This document shows, in pieces, positions 29,890 to 36,480 of a stretch of DNA of 36,480 nt (within the stretch, counting starts at the first letter, position 1; each line of letters begins with the position of its first letter). The stretch is from Ruminococcus sp. Its GTDB lineage: Bacteria; Bacillota; Clostridia; Oscillospirales; Ruminococcaceae. The position numbers and the translations under genes were made by a program. Under the pieces are notes generated by a model. The model had not been told where the DNA came from. It did not search any database and saw only the letters and a program-made list of their open reading frames with translations. Location of the stretch: positions 1 through 36,480 of the forward strand of contig JAJQIB010000006.1 in assembly GCA_021199375.1 (NCBI GenBank), written 5' to 3'.

Positions 29890-31603
29890 CCTTGCGCCAC
29901 CTCCTTCCTTCGCGGATAGCCTTGGTCTGTTTTATCCTGCGTTCTTCTGTCCAAGGATTGCCGACACGCCTGTCCAGATAATCCCTCGACTCCGTGTGAC
30001 CGTCACGGAAGTGGAAGGTTACCGTATGTTCCAGAATGGATGCGTACTCGATGGCGGCGTCCATTTTATCCTCGTCAAATTCCGAAAGTCCCAGCACCTC
30101 GGTAACCAGACACTTCATGGTCTCGTCCTTGATGGAGGGGTTGTGGCAGTTGGTGCGAGGAGCGGAACAGTGCCAATGGCGGGTCTGCACACCGTTTGTC
30201 ATCGTCCTGCTCTGGCTGCGGTAATTTGCCCCGCAGCAGCCGCATTTGATGAAGCCCGTGAATTCGTAAAAAAGGTGCTCGTTTGGATTGGTATCCTTGT
30301 TCTTGTGAAGTTCTCCCCAGTTCTTTTTCCGCTCCGGCGTCCACCAGTCTGACTTCGCCGTGGATTTAAATTCCCAGGTGTGCGAAATCTCGTAGCCGTC
30401 CATCATGTGAAAGATGAGCAAATTGTCTGGGCAAACCGTGATGTGTTCGACCTTTTCCAGAAAAACATCTCCGTCAAATTCATCTAAGCCCAGCACTTCG
30501 CAGCAGGTCTGGATCAGCGCTTCATTCGGTACATTTTTGGCATCACAGAATTTTACGCCTTTATCGTCTTTGCCGCGGCATCCCCATGAAACGAATGTGT
30601 CATCCATCCGTTTGTAGGAGTGCCTGCGATAGCTCCTGCCGCAGTGTGAGCATTTCAGCTTGCTGGTAAAGCAGGAGGTCGGGATGTGTGGATTGGAAAT
30701 CGCTCCGAGCTTTCTGCGTCGTGCAATTTCATCCTGTACCTTCTGGTAGGTTTCCAAGGGGATAATCGCCTCGTGCGTATCCGGCACCCAATACTGCGGA
30801 AGTTCCCCTCGGTTGATGCGGCTCTTTTTGCTGATGGGGTCAACCGTGTATTCTTTCTGGAAAAGCAGGTTCCCGGTATAGGTGATGTTTGTGAGAATCC
30901 GCCGTATGGAGGAGTTGCTGAAGTGCATTCCCTTGTAGGATTTCACGCCCATTTCTTCCAGCTGCTTTTCCGTGGCTTCTGCTGAGAGACCGTTCAAAAA
31001 ATTATCATAGATGAGACGGACGATTTTTGCTTCATTCGTCTCGATGACCAGATGGTCGCCCTCCCAGCGGTATCCGTAAATCTGGAATCGGCCATTCGGA
31101 ATGCCTTGCTTGAACCTCTTGACTGTTCCCCATTTGACATTTTCCGAAATGGAGCGGCTTTCTTCCTGCGCAAAGGATGCCAGAATGGACATCATCAATT
31201 CACCGTCACCGCTCATGGAATTGATGTTTTCCTTTTCGAACCGCACCTCCACGCCGATGTCTTTTAAGTGCCGGACGGTCTCCAGAAGGTCGACAGTGTT
31301 CCTTGCAAATCTCTGAATTGATTTTGTGAGAACGATGTCGATTCTCCCAGCCTCGCAGTCGGCAATCATGCGGTTAAACTCGGTACGGTTCTTTGTGCCG
31401 GTGCCGGAGATGCCGCTGTCTGCGTAAACGCCAGCGTATTCCCATTCTGGGTTCTTCTGAATGTAGCTGCTGTAATAGCTGACCTGTGCGGAAAGGGAAT
31501 GGCGCATCCGCTCAGTTTCCATTGATATTCTGGCATATGCCGCCACACGTTTTCTCCGCTTTAGTTCGGGCAGCTTCTTTTCGATTTTTTCTACTGATTT
31601 CAC
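29828..31603 (-). CDS. Large serine recombinase A
   Basis: This 591-residue protein starts at a GTG after AGGAGGT. The catalytic domain has VAAYARISMETE with Ser27, YADSGISGTG and SIQRFARN; the recombinase domain has GYRWEGDHLVIETNEAKIV. It carries two zinc-ribbon segments (CSHCGRSYRRHS and CGCCGANYRSQS), which is one more than usual and accounts for its length. Ends in basic residues. It is upstream of and overlaps recombinase B, so both are made from one transcript. The pair may act together as integrase and partner, an arrangement seen in some Clostridial mobile elements. Confidence 0.9.
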   Translation of the reverse strand: MKSVEKIEKKLPELKRRKRVAAYARISMETERMRHSLSAQVSYYSSYIQKNPEWEYAGVYADSGISGTGTKNRTEFNRMIADCEAGRIDIVLTKSIQRFARNTVDLLETVRHLKDIGVEVRFEKENINSMSGDGELMMSILASFAQEESRSISENVKWGTVKRFKQGIPNGRFQIYGYRWEGDHLVIETNEAKIVRLIYDNFLNGLSAEATEKQLEEMGVKSYKGMHFSNSSIRRILTNITYTGNLLFQKEYTVDPISKKSRINRGELPQYWVPDTHEAIIPLETYQKVQDEIARRRKLGAISNPHIPTSCFTSKLKCSHCGRSYRRHSYKRMDDTFVSWGCRGKDDKGVKFCDAKNVPNEALIQTCCEVLGLDEFDGDVFLEKVEHITVCPDNLLIFHMMDGYEISHTWEFKSTAKSDWWTPERKKNWGELHKNKDTNPNEHLFYEFTGFIKCGCCGANYRSQSRTMTNGVQTRHWHCSAPRTNCHNPSIKDETMKCLVTEVLGLSEFDEDKMDAAIEYASILEHTVTFHFRDGHTESRDYLDRRVGNPWTEERRIKQTKAIREGRRWRKDGEDSNNNSGNTKQVHSCTD

Positions 31604-31656
31604 GAGAAAATACCTCCTTTCTCAGTGTCTATATATCACTCTAAAGCGGAGATTTA

Positions 31657-31827
31657 TCAAGCGTTTTCCGAAAGTAATGTACCCAAATACGGGCGGTATT
31701 TTTTGAGCAGAATTGTATCAATTGCAGCGTAATCTTCCTCGGTGATGAGGTGCTTTTCCAGCATGGATTTTGCAATGGATATTGTGGCGTGGTAGAGCAT
31801 ATCGTTTCGGATTTCTTCTTCGGTCAT
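31657..31827 (-). CDS. SHOCT-type small protein
   Basis: This 56-residue protein (MTEEEIRNDMLYHATISIAK, then MLEKHLITEEDYAAIDTILL) has the SHOCT pattern, a short helical motif ending K-x-L-I-T-x-E-E-Y/D. Such proteins are regularly encoded just before large serine recombinases in Firmicutes elements. It overlaps the upstream gene by ATGA and is followed by recombinase A. Function unknown; a recombination accessory or directionality role is possible. Confidence 0.7.
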   Translation of the reverse strand: MTEEEIRNDMLYHATISIAKSMLEKHLITEEDYAAIDTILLKKYRPYLGTLLSENA

Positions 31828-32243
31828 ACGGCATCACCGCCTTTGAACCGGTCTGCGATGTAGCAGGAGTGGCAGCAGTATTTTCTGTGGCTGTTGCCGT
31901 AGGCTGTGAATGCCTTTCCACAGGCAGGGCAGACATAATGGTAGACCGCTTTTTGGTTTACCTGTCCCTGATGGGAGTTCCACCAGGCAGTACGACACTC
32001 AGTGCAGCAGAATTTTTTCTTTTTCACCTTTGGTTGCTGGGTGAGCGGCTTTCCGCAGTTCAGGCATTTATCTGTCGTTATATTTACACGGGCGTTGCTC
32101 TCGGCAAGCACCCCGGCGAGGTCATGAGTACGGCAGTACGCTTTTACACTGTCTTTGGAAAGACCGACCGCTTTTGCAATCGCTGTGTAGCCATAGCCGT
32201 TATGCCGCAAGTCAGTAATAGATTTTCTTTGCTCGTCAGTCAT
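31824..32243 (-). CDS. HTH plus zinc-ribbon phage protein
   Basis: This 139-residue protein starts at 32243 after AAGGAG; an upstream in-frame ATG lacks such a site. An N-terminal helix-turn-helix (MTDEQRKSITDLRHNGYGYT, AIAKAVGLSKDSVKAYCRTH) is followed by two zinc-ribbon-like parts with CLNCGKPL, CCTECRTAW, CPACGKAF and CCHSCY. It is likely a DNA-binding regulator for the recombinase cluster. It is in one operon with the SHOCT gene and the recombinases. Confidence 0.75.
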   Translation of the reverse strand: MTDEQRKSITDLRHNGYGYTAIAKAVGLSKDSVKAYCRTHDLAGVLAESNARVNITTDKCLNCGKPLTQQPKVKKKKFCCTECRTAWWNSHQGQVNQKAVYHYVCPACGKAFTAYGNSHRKYCCHSCYIADRFKGGDAV

Positions 32244-32331
32244 GGATTTTCTCCTTGTGAATCGTGGTAGGCAGTATTCCACCTTCACTCTCCACTGGAG
32301 AAAAACAGCCGTTTTGAGCGGACAAAAAAAT

Positions 32332-32366
32332 AACGCCTGCCAGGGAAATCAATCCCCAGCAGGCGT
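32332..32366 (-). terminator. Terminator of the lysis cassette
   Basis: AACGCCTGC (32332-32340) pairs with GCAGGCGT (32359-32366), with an inner GGG/CCC stem, then TATTTTTTTG on the minus strand. Confidence 0.8.
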
Positions 32367-32380
32367 CATTCATGTCTGGC

Positions 32381-33733
32381 TTACTGCTTTTTGAGATACG
32401 TCCCGCAGCAGAAACCTGTGTATTTGATATTGTTGTAGGTGACCTGGACGTAGAGCCACTTCACGCCGCTCACCGAGGTGTAGTAGCCGTAGTTCTTCAC
32501 GCTCATCCCCTTCGGCAGCACCACCATTGCAGCCTTGCCCTGACCGGCGCCGTTCCTCATGTAGAGGTTCGCCGTGGTCTTGTAGGTACCGGCGAGGCTC
32601 TTGGTGAAGGACTTCGCCGGGTCGGTTGCCGTCTGCTCCGTCACAGTGGATGTGCTGGAAGAGCCGGAGGATGCAGAGGAGCTTGTCCCTGCATATTTGT
32701 CGTAGTAGGTCTGCCCGTAACCGGCGTGCTTAGTCTGCACTGAAGTTCCCGTGTCAGCAGGCTTTTCGTACTTGGTCAGTACGATATTGGATGCCTGGAG
32801 GACGGAGGTCGCATTCTTCAGCGTGTTCAGCACAGTCGAATAGCTCTCGGACATCTCCTTGTAGAGAAATGCCAGCTGCATGGACAGGTTGCCCACAGAC
32901 GCTTTCTGCGAAACCGCATACTCCTGGAGGGCTTTCTTCCTCGTGGAATACGTCCACTGCGCCAAGCCGTAGCCTGCGGAATCCGAGGAGAAAGCGGTAT
33001 AGGTGCCGCTGTCCACAGCGTCCGTGTACTCCTTATCCGTCATGCCCAGCTTGGTGTTGTAGGTGTTCTGGAGGTTGTTGGCGATGAGAGCCGATTCTGC
33101 ATAGAGGTTGCCCATCAGTCCTGCCACACCATAGGCATTGCCGATTTTGCCATAGAGGTAATCCCACACAGTTTTCTCATCCGCCGCCGTAGTCTGCGCT
33201 GCCAGCGTTGTGGTAGCTGTCGTAGTAGTCGCCGTGTCATCGGTGATGTAGGAACACTGCGCCCAGTAGTTCCAGTCAGACTGCTTGTAATCGGTCTTGC
33301 AGACACCGCTGGCATGGTTTTTCGCTTCATAGACATAACCGTCCCCGCCGTAGACGCCCACATGGGTAATCTTCGTGGTGCTTGCGCCACGGAACACCAG
33401 CAGCCCCGCAGTCTTGGGGAAGGTGCTGATTTTGCCCTTGGTGGTCGCCGCGGTGTACAGTCCGTTTGCCGACTTGTCCTGGGAGGACTTGTATGTCGGC
33501 GTGGAGGTTGCGCTGTCGCTCCAGAGGTAGCCTTTAATCAAACCGCAGCAGTCATGCACCCGCTTTCCGTACTGGCTCTTGAAATCGTCAGCCGTGTAAT
33601 AGTCGGGGTACTGTTTCTTCTTTGCAGACAAGAGCGAGGCATTTGCCGTCTGCCCGTAGGTTCCATACCAGTACGGAAGACCTACCTGTGCCTTGGCGTA
33701 TGCTACCAGTCCTGTGTTTGTTTTCGTTGCCAT
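32381..33733 (-). CDS. Multidomain phage endolysin (NlpC/P60, phage lysozyme, SH3)
   Basis: The start is at 33733 after AAAGGAGG; the product has 450 residues. Residues 1-160 are an NlpC/P60-type amidase/endopeptidase (LVAYAKAQVGLPYWYGTYGQ) with DCCGL (catalytic Cys near 62) and His124 in THVGVYGG. A Ser/Thr/Ala linker leads to a phage-lysozyme-like domain (about 180-340, WDYLYGKIGNAYGVAGLMGN, LYAESALIANNL, GYGLAQW). A second linker leads to an SH3-type wall-binding domain (ANLYMRNGAGQGKAAMVVLP). It would cut both peptide and glycan bonds of peptidoglycan at lysis, after the upstream holin opens the membrane. No signal peptide. Confidence 0.85.
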   Translation of the reverse strand: MATKTNTGLVAYAKAQVGLPYWYGTYGQTANASLLSAKKKQYPDYYTADDFKSQYGKRVHDCCGLIKGYLWSDSATSTPTYKSSQDKSANGLYTAATTKGKISTFPKTAGLLVFRGASTTKITHVGVYGGDGYVYEAKNHASGVCKTDYKQSDWNYWAQCSYITDDTATTTTATTTLAAQTTAADEKTVWDYLYGKIGNAYGVAGLMGNLYAESALIANNLQNTYNTKLGMTDKEYTDAVDSGTYTAFSSDSAGYGLAQWTYSTRKKALQEYAVSQKASVGNLSMQLAFLYKEMSESYSTVLNTLKNATSVLQASNIVLTKYEKPADTGTSVQTKHAGYGQTYYDKYAGTSSSASSGSSSTSTVTEQTATDPAKSFTKSLAGTYKTTANLYMRNGAGQGKAAMVVLPKGMSVKNYGYYTSVSGVKWLYVQVTYNNIKYTGFCCGTYLKKQ

Positions 33734-33752
33734 GCTCAATTCCTCCTTTGGG

Positions 33753-33995
33753 TTAGCCCCCGACCTCGCTGTCATCGGTGTCATCTTCATCGGCGTTGTC
33801 ACTGGGTTCACAGACAGTATCCAAACTGGCGAGGCTTGTCAGCACAGATACCAGCCCTGCGACAAGGGCAACGCTGAGCGCGTTCAGCCAGTTGACTTCG
33901 CTCACGGCGGCACCCACGCTAATCGCCGCCACCAGAGACTGGCAGAACGTCTTGACCGCTCTAATTGCCGTGTTCTTCCAAAATTCCTTGCTCAT
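33753..33995 (-). CDS. r1t-like phage holin
   Basis: This 80-residue protein starts at 33995 after GGAGG. It begins MSKEFWKNTAIRAVKTFCQS and has two hydrophobic helices (LVAAISVGAAV and LSVALVAGLVSVLTSLASL) with an acidic tail EPSDNADEDDTDDSE. This is the pattern of r1t-type holins. It forms the membrane pore for endolysin release and lies immediately upstream of the endolysin gene. A frame from 34373 reads through into it, but that start lies inside a terminator and is not used. Confidence 0.85.
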   Translation of the reverse strand: MSKEFWKNTAIRAVKTFCQSLVAAISVGAAVSEVNWLNALSVALVAGLVSVLTSLASLDTVCEPSDNADEDDTDDSEVGG

Positions 33996-34340
33996 CGTGA
34001 TTCCTCCTTCTGGTTGATAGCGTCCAAAGCTCTCTCTTCTAAAAATTTGTGTGTACTTGCCGTTGGCGGATTTGACTGCCGCCAGCCCCTTTTCAACTTT
34101 CCCGTTGGCGCGTCCGTTCTGGAGCGCAAGGGCGATGCCAACCGTCAGATCACTGTTCGCCGCAATTATCTGCATCTGGAGCCTTGCATCCTCGGTGCGT
34201 TTCTTCGCGAGATTTTCTTCCTGCCGCCTTGTTTTTAGCAGCTTGTTTCCCTGCGCTGCCACAACGGCACAGATAATTGTTGCGGTGGCGGTGATTAAGG
34301 GCGCAGATGATGTTAACCACGCATCCCACCTCTTCCCCTC
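33992..34340 (-). pseudogene. Frameshifted phage membrane protein before the holin
   Basis: One frame gives WLTSSAPLITATATIICAVV then KTRRQEENLAKKRTEDARLQ and LTVGIALALQNGRANGKVEK, a one-helix phage protein found just before holins. Near 34046 the natural ending (FLEERALDAINQKEE, stop in ATGA of the holin at 33992) is in another frame, so a one-base change separates the two parts. The original start codon is unclear, since the only in-frame one overlaps the terminator at 34355-34386. Sequence error at a T run (near 34043) is possible. Confidence 0.55.
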
Positions 34341-34354
34341 GGAAATTTTCGTAT

Positions 34355-34386
34355 AGAAAAAGCGACTGCCCAATTGGACAATCGCC
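34355..34386 (-). terminator. Terminator between the GH18-like gene and the lysis cassette
   Basis: GCGATTG and CAGTCGC at the ends of 34362-34385 pair around a CC/GG-AATT core, then TTTTTC on the minus strand (34361-34356). Confidence 0.75.
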
Positions 34387-34406
34387 TGTTCTCAGATTAT
34401 ATGTCT

Positions 34407-36362
34407 TTATGCCTGCTTCGGGAGATACCCCCACAGCCGCATATCCTCCTGCCCCAGCGACCATATACACATTCCTTTCAGCCCCCAGCGGTACGCCGCC
34501 TGGTTTGCCCAGTAGACAAGGCTGTCCACGTCCTGATAATACAGAATGGAAAAGCCGTCCGCGTCTCCAAGGAACAGTCTGGAAATCCAGATGTTGATGT
34601 CCTTTGGCGTGATAACAGCCGTGTAGTCTTTGCCGCAGACCACATTGGTCATGGTGTCGGAGTGAAAAAAGTCATAGTCGGTGGAGATGCCCTCGCTCCG
34701 GGTGGCGGATTCCTCCACGTCGGAAGTCAGCGTGAACGCTTGGAACTCATCATCCCAGGTGGCGTTGCTCCGCTCGATTCTGCCGAAGGTGGTGGAACTT
34801 CCGTTTGGCATGGTCACATTAAAGCACTCATACGGCTCGTATGTCCAGGCATCCCCCAGACGGATGAGCTGACAGCAGACCCTGCTATCTGAGCGCAGCC
34901 CCGCATAGCCGTTCACATCGCTGACCGTTGCCGTAAACCGCAGGGTGTTGCTGGAGGAGGAATATACGCGCACATTTGTCCCGCGCTTGCGCATTTCGAT
35001 GGTATATACGGTTGGGTTGCCCCGCAGGTCGGCGTCTGCTGTAGTGGAAAACGAGGTGCTGTAGCTGCCTTTTACGGTGCTGCCCTCATACAGTTCAATG
35101 CGCTGGCTGTCGTAATTGAAGCAGCAAAACAGCGTATCAAGGAACACGCCAGCCCTGCCGGAAAAGCCCGGCGGGAAGATAATCTGCGCACGGATGTGAA
35201 GGTCACCAAAGCCGCTGTACTGCCATGCGAACTGCTCACTGCCCTCCAACTGGGAGTAGGGCCTGCTGGAGGTATCCTCGGAGTCCTGCCACACGCTCCA
35301 TTCGCCGGAGAGCGTGGTGAAATAGCTGGTGAGCAGTCCATCCCTGAAATCCTCATACCAGATGAGCGCCGAGTCCGGCACTCTGCGAAGCATTTCCAGT
35401 GTCAGCTTAAAGCCTGTGGCGGGCCCCACCATATTGCCATTCACATCCATGAACTGACGTGGAGCGAGGGTAAAAGTCGCATCTCCAGCAGTGGGGTACT
35501 CCTCAAATGCCGAGCAGACGCAGAAGTCGTAAAACTGCGCGCCCTCCACACCCACGGATGCCACGATGGTGTGTGTTCCTGCCGACAGCGTCACGTTGCT
35601 TTTGAGCGTGATCCAGAAGGTTGTCCTCCAGTAAGGCCACCACAGCCTGTCCTCAGAGAAATGGACGGGCTCGCCATCCAGCGACACATAGATGCCGTTC
35701 TTATCCCAGAAGGGATAGCAGAGCCGCGCTGCCACATCGTAGTTTCCTGCCGTGCCAACGGTAAAGGTGTATGTGACCGAGCCGCTTTCGCCCAGTGTGA
35801 CATAGCCGTTATACTTTGTGATAACTCCGCTGGAGGAGTCGTAATCATCACCAGAGCGCTCCACTGCCACATCTCCAAACGAGGTGTGCTGCTGCTTGGC
35901 ATATGCCACGAGATAGTTCCTGCCGTTATACGTTTCACCCGTTTGGGGGTAATTGTAGTCTGTAGCGTCCTGTCCTTCCATGAAATCGTACACATGGGGA
36001 AAGGCATAGGGGACCATGTTGTCGTCATCCCAGTAAGCCACGATAGGGATGAACGGCTGCGGAGGGGCATCGTCCGTGAAGTTGTATTTACCCTTCATCC
36101 AGTGTCTTGCCGCATAGATAGTAAGTATGCGAGACGCCACGATAGGTCACACCCATGTTTTCCGGCGTGTCATGGATACTCCAGTTCCAGCCGTAGGCCG
36201 GCATGCCAAGGAACACCTTTGACGGTGTCATGACCGCGACGGCATAATCGTAAATGTCCTCCAGCCAAGAGCGGGGAGAGACGGGACCCGGCGCAGAGCC
36301 AGCCCATGACATGCCATAGCTCATGATGGCGGCGGTATCGCAGTAGGTGTTTAAGGATACGC
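34407..36362 (-). pseudogene. GH18-like phage tail glycosidase, truncated and frameshifted
   Basis: The 5' end is lost where an IS5-like element begins at about 36363. The first piece (TAAIMSYGMSWAGSAPGPVS, then KVFLGMPAYGWNWSIHD and GVSHTYYL) is the second half of a GH18 barrel; the DxxDxDxE catalytic motif would have been in the missing part. Near 36118 the frame shifts, and the next 577 residues continue as AARHWMKGKYNFTDDAPPQP then FIPIVAYWDDDNMVPYAFPH. Carbohydrate-binding and laminin-G-like beta regions follow to the end (WGLKGMCIWSLGQEDMRLWG). It was a tail or baseplate enzyme for host cell surface sugar. It is now surely inactive. Confidence 0.8.
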
Positions 36363-36480
36363 TGATTTAATTGAGTTTTACACTTTGTTTACACAAGTTC
36401 GCCTCTAGAGTGGTATAATAAAAATACAAGTAAAGGGAAGGCGGAAACATTATGAACGGTCAGCAGAGTTTCAGTGACAT
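36363..36480 (+). mobile_element. Left end of an IS5-like insertion sequence
   Basis: GH18 coding stops near 36363, and from there a short AT-rich leader with TATAAT (36414-36419) leads to an AAGGCGG site (36437-36443) and a transposase start. The element continues past the window. Terminal repeats cannot be checked without the other end. Confidence 0.6.
36452..36480 (+). CDS. IS5-family transposase, N-terminus only
   Basis: Only the first nine residues (MNGQQSFSD) lie in the window. They match my memory of the opening of IS5-type transposases in gut Clostridia. AAGGCGG precedes the ATG. The rest is outside, so the family is tentative. Confidence 0.5.

Larger units (their letters stand above)
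26475..36362. mobile_element. One end of a prophage (integration, cargo and lysis modules)
   Basis: From the mod junction to the IS5-like insertion the DNA is visibly richer in G and C than the flanking chromosome. It holds serine recombinases, endolysin, holin and a tail-type glycosidase in phage order. Head, portal and replication genes are not seen and would be outside the window. Several genes are broken (34407-36362 and 33992-34340), so induction to full phage is doubtful, although both recombinases look intact. Confidence 0.7.

Noticed and set aside
29822-30352. Plus-strand frames of 100-180 codons opposite the recombinases and endolysin
   Set aside because: They are opposite well-conserved recombinase and endolysin genes in GC-rich DNA and lack ribosome sites; they are shadow frames.
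33753-34373. One 206-residue protein joining the membrane protein and the holin
   Set aside because: Its start lies inside a terminator, and a GGAGG site with ATG at 33995 marks the real holin start; the fused frame results from a frameshift.

Overview
The window looks like chromosome of a low-to-moderate-GC gut-type Clostridia bacterium (Ruminococcaceae/Oscillospiraceae-like), carrying a prophage segment of visibly higher GC content. The evidence is strong GGAGG ribosome sites, TTGACA-17-TATAAT promoters, Firmicutes families (HslO, YerC/YecD-type TrpR protein, PadR with DUF1700, M-class sirtuin with macrodomain) and a compact tRNA cluster. The assignment rests on family content only.

Left part (1-5478): a possible IS3-type end, a probably 5'-truncated dynamin-like fragment, then a tightly overlapping operon. 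It encodes a 1201-residue HerA/FtsK-type ATPase with a very long Ser/Thr/Gly-rich segment, a WHH/HNH-type nuclease toxin and a DUF6985-like immunity protein. The ATPase stop and the toxin start share a base. This is the best candidate for an undescribed system, a P-loop ATPase dedicated to a nuclease effector.

Housekeeping middle (5500-17200): two orphan ABC-type solute-binding lipoproteins flank a membrane diguanylate cyclase, with no permease nearby. Between them lies a minus-strand structured RNA. Five tRNAs (Cys, Gly, Phe, Asp, Val) follow, then yerC-methyltransferase-hslO, padR-DUF1700/DUF4097, a lipoprotein, and a second structured RNA at 16751-16976 with two near-identical hairpin repeats. 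The two RNAs have almost identical promoters.

Conflict and redox region (16978-26474): a decayed small ORF, a 5'-truncated MuF/papain-like toxin with its overlapping immunity gene, and an operon of PNPOx-ferredoxin, zinc-type macrodomain and M-class (ADP-ribosylating type) sirtuin. Upstream is a Rossmann oxidoreductase whose promoter carries two Rrf2-like palindromes next to an rrf2 gene. Divergently oriented is a type III restriction-modification-like operon (PLD/SNF2 helicase, DUF4391 protein, Mod methylase).

Mobile right end (26475-36480): mod is cut at the codon where its IYIDPPYN motif should begin, by one end of a prophage. This end carries small ORFs, a STAS-like/HATPase cargo gene bracketed by related terminators, two tandem large serine recombinases, SHOCT and HTH/zinc-ribbon proteins, a multidomain endolysin, an r1t-like holin, a frameshifted membrane protein and a broken GH18-like tail protein. 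The last is interrupted by an IS5-like element that runs off the window. The phage part visible here therefore looks degraded, while the integration module is intact.
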